Positions 54,719 through 63,974 of a DNA stretch of 64,000 nt are shown piece after piece. Position numbers and translations under genes: made by a program. The stretch's first letter is position 1; every line of letters starts with the position of its first letter. Under the pieces are notes generated by a model. That model made no database searches and had not been told where the DNA came from. It was given only the letters and a program-made list of their open reading frames with translations. The DNA comes from CAWBRT01 sp963814745. Its GTDB lineage: Bacteria; Acidobacteriota; Terriglobia; Terriglobales; Acidobacteriaceae. The stretch is taken from contig CAWFEA010000004.1 of assembly GCA_963814745.1 (NCBI GenBank), positions 868,001-932,000 on the forward strand, in the 5' to 3' direction.

Positions 54719-56443
54719 CTACTCCACGGCGAAGCGCGCCGATGGATTGATGGACTGCTTGTCGACGTGATCGTCAACCTTCACCTGGAGACGATAAAGT
54801 CCGGGATCTATCTTGTTGAGGTTCATCGATTTCTGCAGGGTCAGTTGCTCTCCCACGTTGCCCAGATCTTCGGTCTTTTCGACGGTGTGGAGCACGGATT
54901 GGTTGGTCTGCAGGTTGACGATGTCGTAGGCGATGGTGGCCGAGGGTTTCCTGGTCTTGTCATCGACAGCCAGGTTATAGACCTGCATCCAGAAATTCAG
55001 CCGCTGGCCGCGCTTGAACTTGGCGGGCTTGCCGTCGGAGGCGTCGAGGCTGGGACGAATCTTGGTATTGCCGATCACGAAACGGCCGGTGCCGACACTC
55101 TTGGTATCCGCCTTTTCCATTAAATCGGCCAGGATCAGAGAAGAGGATGACAGTTTGTCTTCGGCATATTCCGGCACCAGTATGCCCTTGCTCCAGCTCC
55201 CCTTACGGTCTCCGTTTACGTCCTTAACGATGATGTCGAGCCGGTAGCGTCCTGGCCGCAAGGTGGGAGCCTGCCAGTAGAGAGAAACATTTTCGAGCGT
55301 CTTAGGGAGCAGCTCGACGGGCACATCGACGGCAACCGTGTCCTCAAAGGTCTGCGCTACCCGCCCGGTCAGGGTGGTGAGTCTGCCAAAAATATTGGCG
55401 CTGCCGCGCTGCACGCCTTCCTTGCCGACGAAGGTTAAGTCCTTGTTCCTGATCTGGAGGGTGATCGGGGTCAGCACCGCGTCACTGGTGATGCGAGCGA
55501 AATCGACGCGCACGTCAAAGGGCACGATGTTGTAAGAGATGTGATGGGTAACGTCGGACTGCAAATCCTTGAACTTGACCGGTGGCGGCGCCGTCAGCTT
55601 GGCCATCCGCTCCAGGATTTCGAACTGGTTCTGCTGTTGGCTGTTGGCTCCGAAGGTACTGGACGGATCCAGTGAATTGGTCCCGGTTATCCGGTCAACC
55701 TTGCTGGCCAGGCCCATCCCTTCGTACATGGTAAGTCCAGCGTTCGGGGTGTGCAGCAGGGCGTCCTTCTCATTGGGATCGGTCGAGATGTGGTAGTCGT
55801 TGCACATGCAGGCGTCGACAAACTCGATGGTGACATCCTGGCCGACGCCTTCCAGGTAGCGATAGCGCCAGCGCTCGAACGGATAGGTCGAGGTGGTACC
55901 GCCGCCTTCCGAGATGTCACGGTTATAGGTGCCGCCGGCAGGGTGTGCGTCGATCTCGTCGGGCGGACCCCAGACAATATAAATGCGGCCGCGATCGGTC
56001 CGCCAACCCGGCACGCCGGCGGCGAAGTGCTCGTTGGCGTAGGCAATGCGGCGGTAATGCTCATCCTTGAAATCGTTTTCCAGGCTGTCGGGGTTGGGGT
56101 TGCGGCGCTGCCAGAATTGCTCGATAAACTGATCGCGCTCTTCGTCGGTGCCAAGTTGCTTGAAAGCAGACTCCTCGGCGGGAGAAATGATCCAGCGGAC
56201 ATCTTCGTTGAGCCACTTCTTGAACGGCCCCTGCAACTCCTTCAGCCTTTGCCGCTGCGCTTCTTTGGCCTTCTTGGCGGACTGTTTGTCGCTTGGCTTT
56301 GGATTGGTGTCACCGGCTGGGGCGCTGTCGGACGAGGGAGCGGCCGGCATGGACTGGATCTGCTGCGCCAAGGCGGAAGCAAGCAGCAGGCAGGAAAGAA
56401 GCACCGGAAACAGCCATAGAGACCCAAAACGGCGAAAACGCAC
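54719..56443 (-). CDS. GWxTD domain-containing exported protein
   Basis: A signal peptide (LWLFPVLLSCLLLASALAQ) is followed by a Pro/Ser-rich linker and the GWxTD domain: KKWLNEDVRWIISPAEESAF, FWQRRNPNPDSLENDFKDEH, AAGVPGWRTDRGRIYIVWGP (the GWRTD signature). The C-terminal ~300 residues are beta-rich and may be Ig-like modules. Function is unknown; the family is common in Acidobacteriota and Bacteroidota. 574 residues. Confidence 0.88.
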   Translation of the reverse strand: MRFRRFGSLWLFPVLLSCLLLASALAQQIQSMPAAPSSDSAPAGDTNPKPSDKQSAKKAKEAQRQRLKELQGPFKKWLNEDVRWIISPAEESAFKQLGTDEERDQFIEQFWQRRNPNPDSLENDFKDEHYRRIAYANEHFAAGVPGWRTDRGRIYIVWGPPDEIDAHPAGGTYNRDISEGGGTTSTYPFERWRYRYLEGVGQDVTIEFVDACMCNDYHISTDPNEKDALLHTPNAGLTMYEGMGLASKVDRITGTNSLDPSSTFGANSQQQNQFEILERMAKLTAPPPVKFKDLQSDVTHHISYNIVPFDVRVDFARITSDAVLTPITLQIRNKDLTFVGKEGVQRGSANIFGRLTTLTGRVAQTFEDTVAVDVPVELLPKTLENVSLYWQAPTLRPGRYRLDIIVKDVNGDRKGSWSKGILVPEYAEDKLSSSSLILADLMEKADTKSVGTGRFVIGNTKIRPSLDASDGKPAKFKRGQRLNFWMQVYNLAVDDKTRKPSATIAYDIVNLQTNQSVLHTVEKTEDLGNVGEQLTLQKSMNLNKIDPGLYRLQVKVDDHVDKQSINPSARFAVE

Positions 56444-56712
56444 ATCAACTCCTGGGGATCGAAAGCTACGGTAATTCTATGGTTTCGCGATCTGCGGCGC
56501 AAGGAACCGGGTAGGTTGCTTCGGGTTTCGCGGGTATAATAGACGCACGGATTGGATTGTCTCCAGCGGCCGGGATGGTAGCGTATGGTGGATGCGCTCC
56601 CGCTGCCACTTGGGACGATGACGAAGCGCAATAGGCGGAATTTGCACACGGGGTTGCCGGTCTTGTTTTGCCTTCATTTTGAATTACTTTACGCCTGTTT
56701 GTTAGGGGATGA

Positions 56713-58095
56713 ATGAAGACCCGGATGCGAGTGCTGGTGGCGATAGCCGGATTGGCGGCGGTCATCCTGATCGTGGTTTTCAGCGTCATCCAGAGCCGCA
56801 AGGGTGTGGTCAAGGTGCAAACGGCGAGGGTGCAGCGAGCGGCGATCTCCGCCGTGGTCAGCGCGTCGGGTGAAATCAGACCAAAAAATTACGTGAATAT
56901 TGACGCCAACGCCTTCGGCAAAATCATCAAGCTATACGTCAAGGAAGGCGATCGCGTGCGCAAGGGCGAGATGCTGGCGCAGATTGAAAACGTGCAGCCC
57001 AGCTCCGATGTGGAAGCAAACCAGGCAGCCCTGGCCGCCTCCAGGACAGATTACGACGCGGCGGTCGCCAACCTCCACGCCTGCGAGGCGGATCTTGAAC
57101 GGGCCAAGGCGGACCAGGAGCACGGCCGGCTCGACTGGGAACGCGCGCAAGAGCTTTACCGGGAACAATTGATCGCCAAGCAGGACTACGACACCAAGAA
57201 GGCCGCCTACGATTCGGCGAACGCCAGCCTGGCGTCGGCCGAGACGAAGGTGCGGCAGGCCAAGGCGCAAGCTGAATCCGCCGCCAAGCACGTGACCCAG
57301 AACGTGGCTACCCTGCGACATGCGGCCGATGTGCTGGACAAGACCGAGTACCGCGCGCCGTTCAGCGGAGTGATTACCAACCTGCCGGTGCGCGAAGGCG
57401 AGACGGTGGTCATTGGCATCCAGAACACGCCGGGCAGCACCTTGATGACGCTGGCGGATAACTCGGTGATTACCGCGGAAGTCAAAGTGGACGAAACCGA
57501 TATCGTCAACGTCAAGCTGGGGCAGCCGGCCGAAGTAACCATCGACGCCTTCCCGCGCAAGAAGTTCAAGGGAGTGGTGACGGAGATCGGCGAAAATGCG
57601 ATTTTCCGCAGCAGCGGCCTTTCCACCGCGCAGTCGACCAGCGGCTCACAGGAAGCCCGGGATTTCAAAGTCACGGTGACCCTGGAGGATCCGCCGGAGG
57701 CGCTTCGTCCGGGCCTGTCGGCCACGGCCAAGATCACCACCGCGACCCGCGAGGCGGCGCTGGTCGTGCCCATCCAGGCGCTCACCGTCCGGCAGCGCGG
57801 AGAACTGGAAGCGCGGCGCGGCGGTAACTTATCCGTGGAAGCGGCCAACGCGGCCCTGAGTCAGAGCAAAGCCAAGGAAGAACTCCAGGGAATGTTCGTC
57901 GTACGAGAGAAAAAGGCGATCTTCATTCCCATCAACACCGGAATTGCGGGTACGACCGACATCGAAATCCTGAATGGCTTGAAGGAAGGCGACGAAATCG
58001 TGACCGGCAGCTACAAGGTGCTGCGTACGCTGCGCAACGGCGCCAGCGTGAAGATCGATAACAGCGCCCCAAAGCGCGAAGGCGATAACTCGTAA
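56713..58095 (+). CDS. MacA/HlyD-like periplasmic adaptor of an efflux pump
   Basis: An N-terminal anchor (VLVAIAGLAAVILIVVFSVI) is followed by a lipoyl-type half (DANAFGKIIKLYVKEGDRVR), a long coiled-coil hairpin (about residues 100-195), the second lipoyl half (APFSGVITNLPVREGETVVI) and beta-barrel domains (ITAEVKVDETDIVNVKLGQP). The C-terminal VREKKAIFIPINTGIAGTTD fits the membrane-proximal domain. It should link an inner-membrane ABC transporter to an outer-membrane channel. The ATPase gene follows, but no MacB-type permease is present. Confidence 0.9.
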   Translation: MKTRMRVLVAIAGLAAVILIVVFSVIQSRKGVVKVQTARVQRAAISAVVSASGEIRPKNYVNIDANAFGKIIKLYVKEGDRVRKGEMLAQIENVQPSSDVEANQAALAASRTDYDAAVANLHACEADLERAKADQEHGRLDWERAQELYREQLIAKQDYDTKKAAYDSANASLASAETKVRQAKAQAESAAKHVTQNVATLRHAADVLDKTEYRAPFSGVITNLPVREGETVVIGIQNTPGSTLMTLADNSVITAEVKVDETDIVNVKLGQPAEVTIDAFPRKKFKGVVTEIGENAIFRSSGLSTAQSTSGSQEARDFKVTVTLEDPPEALRPGLSATAKITTATREAALVVPIQALTVRQRGELEARRGGNLSVEAANAALSQSKAKEELQGMFVVREKKAIFIPINTGIAGTTDIEILNGLKEGDEIVTGSYKVLRTLRNGASVKIDNSAPKREGDNS

Positions 58096-58159
58096 CCGCC
58101 GCCGTGCAGGTTTCCGGCCAGGCAGATTACTGCCGGACCGGGAGGAGGAAGATTTTAAG

Positions 58160-58930
58160 ATGGCGACTGAAGTTGCCGGTATCATGCAACCGTCGATGAC
58201 CCCTGCCGAGCCGTCCATGATTTGCACCCAGGATCTTTGGAAGACCTACGAAATGGGCTCGGAGCAACAGGTCCACGCCCTGCGCGGAGTCAATCTCGCC
58301 ATTCGCCAAAACGAATATGTCGCCATCATGGGGCCCTCCGGTTCCGGCAAGTCCACGCTGATGAACCTGATCGGATGTCTCGATACGCCCACGGAAGGCC
58401 AGTACTGGCTGAACGGACAGCTGGTGAGCGAACTGAACGACGATGAACTGGCCCGCATCCGCAACAAGGAAATCGGCTTCGTCTTTCAAACCTTCAACCT
58501 GCTGGCGCGCGCCACCGCCCTGCACAACGTCGAGCTGCCTTTGATTTACGCCGGCATACCCGCCGGACAGCGCCTCGAACGGGCTCACCAGGCATTGACG
58601 GAAGTAGGCATGGGGCACCGCACGCACCACAAGCCCAGTGAGCTTTCCGGCGGCCAGCGGCAACGCGTCGCCATCGCGCGGGCGCTGGTGAACTCCCCGT
58701 CGATTCTGCTCGCCGACGAGCCTACGGGAAATCTTGATTCGCAGACCGGAAGCGAGATCATGGCCTTGTTCGACGACCTGCATCAGCGCGGCAACACCAT
58801 AGTCTTGGTCACCCACGAACACGACATCGCCGAGTACGCACACCGCGCTATCCACCTCAAGGACGGTCTCATCGCCGGCGATACGCCCACCACCCGCGGA
58901 CGCGGCACCTGGAACCAGCTTGCCCATTGA
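58160..58930 (+). CDS. ABC transporter ATPase, MacB/LolD type
   Basis: Walker A GPSGSGKSTLMNLIGCLD, Q-loop GFVFQTFNLLARATALHNVE, signature LSGGQRQRVAIARALVNSP, Walker B ILLADEPTGNLDSQTG and H-loop VLVTHEHD are all intact. The LLARATALHNVELPLIYAG segment is typical of the MacB/LolD subgroup. GGAGGAGG lies before ATG 58160. It is in one unit with the adaptor. Its permease must be encoded elsewhere, since the next gene is an unrelated exported protein. Confidence 0.93.
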   Translation: MATEVAGIMQPSMTPAEPSMICTQDLWKTYEMGSEQQVHALRGVNLAIRQNEYVAIMGPSGSGKSTLMNLIGCLDTPTEGQYWLNGQLVSELNDDELARIRNKEIGFVFQTFNLLARATALHNVELPLIYAGIPAGQRLERAHQALTEVGMGHRTHHKPSELSGGQRQRVAIARALVNSPSILLADEPTGNLDSQTGSEIMALFDDLHQRGNTIVLVTHEHDIAEYAHRAIHLKDGLIAGDTPTTRGRGTWNQLAH

Positions 58931-59010
58931 GGAACGGCTTTGCCGGCACGCGCAGAGTTCTGGTTCACTCCCGTGCTTTTTGGGTGTACTCTTTTTGCCG
59001 GGAGCTTCTC

Positions 59011-59565
59011 ATGCGTCGCCTCTTGCTGGGCTGTCTTGTGTTGAGCTTTTCGTTGCCGCTCGTGGCGCTGTGGAATCCGAAAATGCGTAGTTTTCAAGAG
59101 ATGGCGACCGAGCAGCGGCGAGTGGTGTCCGCTTACTGTCGCCTCGACTTCCTGGGGGCTCGCCTCAGCCCCGAAGGCTGGGAACGCATCAGGAATCTGT
59201 CGACCTTCCGCGAGAACCCGGACTTCCACTCCTTCTACGTCGTCTCGCGATACCAGTACATCGAAACGACTACCCCGACCGCCGAAGTAGAGGTGAGGTA
59301 TGTCGTCATCGGACACTACGAGGAAGGGGCCGGCTACGTGCCAATGCCCTTGATGAGAAGCGTAACCTTCGAATTGCACGACCGGAATGGCGAACTGCGA
59401 ATCTCCTATATCGATCCTCCCACTCCATTCGTTTCCCGCGCGGCGACCATAGACTGGCTGAAGAGCAGGCTCGAGCGCGAGAAAGATCCGGCCAACCGGG
59501 CCCAGATGGAAGCCTCAATCAAGGCGCTAGAGGCTCAGAACACCGGCGCCTCGGCACCCAAGTAA
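59011..59565 (+). CDS. Exported hypothetical protein
   Basis: The start at ATG 59011 gives a signal peptide (RRLLLGCLVLSFSLPLVAL). The mature part has alternating strands (FHSFYVVSRYQYIETTTPTA, EVEVRYVVIGHYEEGAGYVP, VTFELHDRNGELRISYIDPP) and a helical C-terminus (WLKSRLEREKDPANRAQMEA). I do not recognise the family. It is 80 bases downstream of the ABC ATPase and may be co-transcribed. Confidence 0.65.
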   Translation: MRRLLLGCLVLSFSLPLVALWNPKMRSFQEMATEQRRVVSAYCRLDFLGARLSPEGWERIRNLSTFRENPDFHSFYVVSRYQYIETTTPTAEVEVRYVVIGHYEEGAGYVPMPLMRSVTFELHDRNGELRISYIDPPTPFVSRAATIDWLKSRLEREKDPANRAQMEASIKALEAQNTGASAPK

Positions 59566-59606
59566 AAGTCATTTTCCGGCCCGGCGCTTGTCTGCCCGGA
59601 TTGCGA

Positions 59607-59635
59607 TTGACAACTCGGAAGGGTACCGGGATAAT
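59607..59635 (+). promoter_or_regulatory. Sigma70-type promoter
   Basis: TTGACA (59607-59612), 17 bases, GATAAT (59630-59635). It would give a transcript with a ~120-base leader for the membrane protein at 59763. Confidence 0.65.
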
Positions 59636-59762
59636 AATCGCCAGCGTGGGGTGGATCGGTGTTTTCGTCTGAGGCAGGGATGCTTCTTTTCCCGAAATGC
59701 AGATGGTTTGCGTCGGTCGGCTAGCCGCTGAACGGCCGCAGCGGGGCGATTGTATTGGGGGA

Positions 59763-60305
59763 ATGCCTATGCCTGCAACTGTACAAGATATGGAGACTTT
59801 CAGCCGTTCGCGCTTCCCTAAAAATCGCGGAGCACGGGTGCGCAAAGCGGCCAGAGTTTTCTTTTTGCGGTATCCCCTTGGCTTTGCCTTGTTCACCGGA
59901 GTCGTGGTGGAACTCACCAGCATAGGGGTTGGCCTGTTGCTGATCCGGGCGCACGGAAATGGCTGGCCCTGGTGGTTTCACGGCATCGTCATCTCTCTGA
60001 TCACCGGTCTCATGGCGGCCACGATCACCTGGCTCTACGCCCGCGAAATGAGACTCCATGATGGGCAGGTGCGAACCGCCGAACAGATGAGTCACGAGGT
60101 CTGCAATGCGCTTCAGATACTGGTTCAGCGAATGTACCTGTATCCCGAGCGGCGGACACAACTTGAAGATGAAGCGATCGAACGCATCCGCAAAGCAACC
60201 CGCGAAGTATTGCCGGACCTGCTCCAGATACCGGTCGGGTCACGGCCGCAATCGCCTGGGGCCGATGGCGCGGCTGGGCGGAAGCGCAGGCGCACCGACC
60301 TGTAG
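59763..60305 (+). CDS. Membrane protein with HisKA-like helix but no ATPase domain
   Basis: Two transmembrane helices (GFALFTGVVVELTSIGVGLL and GIVISLITGLMAATITWLYA) are followed by a cytoplasmic helix, RTAEQMSHEVCNALQILVQR, and ERIRKATREVLPDLLQIP. SHEVCNALQ resembles the H-box of sensor kinases (HExxNxLQ), but there is no HATPase domain and the protein ends after a basic tail. ATG 59763 is preferred over 59697. It may be a phosphotransfer or dimerisation module, or only a look-alike. Confidence 0.6.
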   Translation: MPMPATVQDMETFSRSRFPKNRGARVRKAARVFFLRYPLGFALFTGVVVELTSIGVGLLLIRAHGNGWPWWFHGIVISLITGLMAATITWLYAREMRLHDGQVRTAEQMSHEVCNALQILVQRMYLYPERRTQLEDEAIERIRKATREVLPDLLQIPVGSRPQSPGADGAAGRKRRRTDL

Positions 60306-60394
60306 GAAATCCAGCAGAAGCTCGTGAGAACCGGGTCGCGTCTTTTTCCTCGCGATGGGCGACTCTGACGTGCCGTCGGAGATTGCTTTAAACC

Positions 60395-60481
60395 GGATTC
60401 GCGGAAGCGGTGTCCGGTAAGGTAGCCGGGCGTTTAGCCCGGCGATGATGGTGCCGGATACACTGACTCTGAATCTGCTTT
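60395..60481 (-). repeat. Dispersed ~85-bp repeat, copy 2
   Basis: Reverse complement of the 33418-33501 repeat with a few differences; it holds a GCCGGGC/GCCCGGC hairpin (about 60425-60443). It ends eleven bases before the stop codon of the penicillin-binding protein gene, in the 3' gap. Confidence 0.8.
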
Positions 60482-60491
60482 AGCAGCCTGG

Positions 60492-61733
60492 CTATTGCGC
60501 GGGGCCGGTCACATGCTTGGCCTGATTCAGCGGCGCGACGTCGGCGAAGTAATTATGCTCGTATAGATTGCGGTAGAACTTGCCGGCCAGCTCGGCGGCC
60601 TTGGGGCCAAAGGTCGGGCGTCCGCCTTCCAGGAAAAAGACGACGACGATGCGCCCGTATTGGGTGTTCGCATAGGAGGCGAACCAGCCGAAGCGGGTGC
60701 CGTCCTTGGAACAGGTTCCGGTCTTGCCCAGGACCTGCGCTTCGGTAAAGTTCTCGTGCACGCTCCTGGCGGTACCGTACTGCACCGCGCCGGCCATTCC
60801 CGGGCTCACTTCAGGGATCAGGGGGGCGATGTTCAGGTAGCGCTTGACTCTCGGCTGGAAATTGACAATATCCTCGGGCGTAACCGGATGCTGCAAGTAG
60901 TAAAGCGTCCCACCGTTGGCGATGGATGAAATTAAAGCGCCAAGCTGTAGCGGGGTCAGATAGATGCTCTCGCCGAAAGAGCACATTTTGCCGACGCCGC
61001 CTAGCTTCGCCGAAAGTTCTTCGCTGGGAAAGGTTCCCAAGTGCTCATCCGGAATATTCCATCCGGCCAGCTCGCCGAGTCCGAACTGGTGCGCATAGTA
61101 ACTTACCTTTTCAAATCCCAGGCGCCGGCCCATGGCCTCGAAGTAGGCATTGTTCGAGTGCGCCAGGGCTTCGGTCAGATTGACTTGCCAGCCTCCGCCA
61201 AGCCGAACCGGCGTCTCTTTCTTGATGATGTTCTCGTTGAGCGCGGCCAGGGCAACCGCGACTTTGAAGGTCGAGCACGGCTGCGCGCCTTGCGCGAGGG
61301 CCAGCTTCTGATTGACCATCGCCAGGATGCGGCCGCTTTCCGGATCGATAGAGACCACCGTGCCGTTCATATTCCCCAGGGCATCGATGGCAGCGGCACG
61401 CACCGTCGGATCCTCTCCGCCGGTCACGTCTCCCGAGCCCTGATCTTCGGCAAAAGAACTGGTGTGGAAGCGCTCAACATAACGCCGCTGGGAAACACGC
61501 ATCGCGGTGCGGCGCTTCGCCGCAGGGCGCGGCGCTGCGGCAACGGCGGCGCCGGCGCGGCTGTGGCGCGCACGGACGATGTGCTTTTGCGCGCTGGCGT
61601 TCTCGGCGATCTTCTCCTTTTTCGCACGGGAGTACCTGTGCGAGGAAACGGTGGCGGCAAAGCCACCGGCACAGAACAGAAGCATCCACAGCAACAGCAC
61701 TCCGGCCTTCACGGTACGGCGAAACCCAATCAT
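60492..61733 (-). CDS. Penicillin-binding protein transpeptidase
   Basis: A class B-like D,D-transpeptidase domain with all three active-site motifs: STFK in QPCSTFKVAVALAALNE, SNN in LAHSNNAYFEAMGRRLG and KTG in AQVLGKTGTCSKDGTRFGWF. An N-terminal membrane anchor (AGVLLLWMLLFCAGGFAA) and a basic, Ala/Arg-rich linker of about 60 residues precede it. It lacks the large dimerisation domain of FtsI or PBP2, so it is a short 413-residue form. The start is 61733 or 61751. It is separated from ftsZ by 660 bases. Confidence 0.9.
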   Translation of the reverse strand: MIGFRRTVKAGVLLLWMLLFCAGGFAATVSSHRYSRAKKEKIAENASAQKHIVRARHSRAGAAVAAAPRPAAKRRTAMRVSQRRYVERFHTSSFAEDQGSGDVTGGEDPTVRAAAIDALGNMNGTVVSIDPESGRILAMVNQKLALAQGAQPCSTFKVAVALAALNENIIKKETPVRLGGGWQVNLTEALAHSNNAYFEAMGRRLGFEKVSYYAHQFGLGELAGWNIPDEHLGTFPSEELSAKLGGVGKMCSFGESIYLTPLQLGALISSIANGGTLYYLQHPVTPEDIVNFQPRVKRYLNIAPLIPEVSPGMAGAVQYGTARSVHENFTEAQVLGKTGTCSKDGTRFGWFASYANTQYGRIVVVFFLEGGRPTFGPKAAELAGKFYRNLYEHNYFADVAPLNQAKHVTGPAQ

Positions 61734-62394
61734 CAGATAAAACCCGCCCAAAAAATTAAACTTGCCCGCTCGACTGCAAACGGGGCAACCGCGGCTTCGC
61801 CCGAAGTACTCGAATTAGGTAATCCGGAATGCCTCTCAACGACGAAGCTAAAACACCGCGCCAACGCAGTAAATCAGCTACTCACCTTATATGAATCCGC
61901 GCGCTACTGTAATGCTGCCCGCCGCGACAATTTTTTTTGCCGGCTCACCATCAGCTCGCCTTCAAAACGCACTAGAAATAGCGCTTTAGCGGTCCGCGCG
62001 GGCGAGACGATTGCGCATACACCTCTGGCAAAACCAACCCATCATCCACCCACCCTTTTCCGACAATCCGGTAATCGGGTCTTGGCGCATACACTTCTGG
62101 CAAAACCAGCCACTTCGATTGGTAGCACAAAATGGAATTGGGGCAGTTGACAAAGTAGAGTCCTGGCCAATCGAAAGTTCCTGTTACCGGAAAGTTTTAC
62201 TTGCCCCAAAACGGAAAAAGAAATATCCGGATGGACAAATTGAATTTGCAGGGAAAGATGTCTCGCGGTGGCGCGTTATTTTCCCGAAATCCCCGAAAAT
62301 TCCCCGCGATCCCAAAAAGCGCCATTGGCGACACAAGACGGATTCAGCGAAGGTCTCCGCCGACCGGACCGGTCTTCGCTCAACGGTTTTCGGC
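61734..62394. other. Intergenic region between penicillin-binding protein and ftsZ
   Basis: No gene is supported in these 661 bases. Two near-identical blocks, GCGCATACACYTCTGGCA plus AAACCA, lie at 62013-62036 and 62085-62108, 72 bases apart. They could be operators or relics of a repeat. Confidence 0.55.
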
Positions 62395-63705
62395 TCAACG
62401 GCTCTCGTTTCGCTTGCGCAGGAACGCCGGAACGTCGAGGTCATCCTGCTCGAATTCGCTTTTCAAATCGCGCTTCACCGATTCGATGGAAGCGTTCTCC
62501 CGCACCGGCGTGGGCGCCTGCCAGGTGCGCGTCACCGGTTCTTCGGGGGCGATTTCGACCGGCGGCGGCTCGACCGGGGGGTCGGGTTCGAGTTGCACGG
62601 CAAGCTCCGGGCCGGACTGCGCCGGCGGACGGGTGGCAGGCTCATAGTGGATAAACGCCGGACTCGGCTCGACCGGCGGCGGCGCGGCGACGGCCGTTGC
62701 CGCCCGCTCGCGCCGGCGTATCTGGTCCGCCTTGAAGCCGGTGGCGATGACCGTGATTTTGACCTCGTCCTTCATCTTTTCGTCGAGCACGGCGCCGAAG
62801 ATGATGTTGGCATCCTCGTGGGCCGCGCTCTGGATGATGGTGGAGGCCTCGTTGACCTCGGCCAACTTGAGCGTAGTCGAACCGGTAATATTGATCAGGA
62901 TGCCGCGTGCGCCGTCGATGGCTCCGGCCTCAAGCAGAGGCGAGGCAATGGCGCGCTGGGCTGCCTGGACGGTTCGGCGGTCGCCTTTGGCAGTCGCCGT
63001 GCCCATCACGGCATAGCCCATGCCGGCCATGATGGCCTTGACGTCGGCGAAGTCGCGGTTGATGATGCCGGGAATGGTGATGATGTCGGAGATGCCCTGA
63101 ACGCCTTGGCGCAAAATGTCGTCGGCAATGCGGAATGATTCGAAGAAGCCGGCGTCCTGCGCCACCGCCAGCAGCTTCTCATTGGGGATCACGATTACGG
63201 TATCGACGGAATCGATCAGCTCGGCAAGGCCGCGCTCGGCCTGCTGCATGCGGCGCTTGCCTTCAAAAGCAAAAGGCTTGGTTACCACCGCCACCGTCAG
63301 CGCGCCCATTTCGCTGGCCAGCGAAGCGATGATCGGGGCCGCTCCGGTTCCGGTGCCGCCGCCCAGGCCGGTGGTGACGAAGACCATGTCGGCGCCTTCC
63401 AGGGCTTCGATGATTTTGTCGGCGTCTTCGAGCGCTGCCTTGCGGCCGATCTCGGGGTTGGAGCCGGCTCCGAGCCCGTTGGTGAGCTTGACGCCAAGCT
63501 GAATCTTGATGGGCGCGTGGGAAAGCTGGAGCGCCTGCATGTCGGTGTTCGCAACCAGGAACTCCACGCCCTCGAGAGCAGCGTCGATCATGCGGTTGAC
63601 GGCATTGCCGCCGCCGCCGCCGACGCCGATGACCTTGATCTTGGCGTTATTGCGCGGATCTTCGTTGAACTGGATTCGAATGTCCTTGTTCTCGCTGATT
63701 TCCAT
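62395..63705 (-). CDS. ftsZ: Cell division protein FtsZ
   Basis: FtsZ is the tubulin-like GTPase that forms the division ring. The tubulin signature GLGGGTGTGAAPIIASLASE is present, with KVIGVGGGGGNAVNRMID for GTP binding and the T7 synergy loop NRDFADVKAIM. After residue ~320 there is a Pro-rich linker (about 75 residues) and the C-terminal peptide DDLDVPAFLRKRNESR that binds FtsA/ZipA-type anchors. AAGGAAG before ATG 63705 favours that start; ATG 63735 would add ten residues. An IS5-type MITE sits just upstream. Confidence 0.96.
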   Translation of the reverse strand: MEISENKDIRIQFNEDPRNNAKIKVIGVGGGGGNAVNRMIDAALEGVEFLVANTDMQALQLSHAPIKIQLGVKLTNGLGAGSNPEIGRKAALEDADKIIEALEGADMVFVTTGLGGGTGTGAAPIIASLASEMGALTVAVVTKPFAFEGKRRMQQAERGLAELIDSVDTVIVIPNEKLLAVAQDAGFFESFRIADDILRQGVQGISDIITIPGIINRDFADVKAIMAGMGYAVMGTATAKGDRRTVQAAQRAIASPLLEAGAIDGARGILINITGSTTLKLAEVNEASTIIQSAAHEDANIIFGAVLDEKMKDEVKITVIATGFKADQIRRRERAATAVAAPPPVEPSPAFIHYEPATRPPAQSGPELAVQLEPDPPVEPPPVEIAPEEPVTRTWQAPTPVRENASIESVKRDLKSEFEQDDLDVPAFLRKRNESR

Positions 63706-63773
63706 CGCCGCTTCCTTCTTCCCCTTGAACATCATCGCCGGGCTTTACTCCCGGTTTTATTCCGCCGTTCTAG

Positions 63774-63974
63774 GAGGCTGCTGAAAAAGTCATTCTTTCC
63801 GCTTAATCGGAGTGTCATCCCGAGCAAAGCGAGGGATCTGCTTTTCATCCGCGTTGAAAACAAAAGCAGATCCTTCGGTCGCCCGCCCCAACAAGCCAAC
63901 CACAGGCTTGTCGGAGACCCCGCAAAAACAGCGCAACCTCCGGATGACACTCCAGGGACTTTTTCAACAGCCTC
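63774..63974. mobile_element. 201-bp IS5-related MITE upstream of ftsZ
   Basis: Terminal inverted repeats GAGGCTGCTGAAAAAGTC (63774-63791) and its partner (one mismatch) ending at 63974 match the ends of the IS5-type element at 5421-6705. The flanks are CTAG and CTAA, fitting the YTAR target. It has no transposase; the interior is a second inverted repeat (GTGTCATCC...GGATGACAC) around AGCAGATCCTTCGG. The element is about 40-70 bases from the ftsZ start. Confidence 0.75.
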
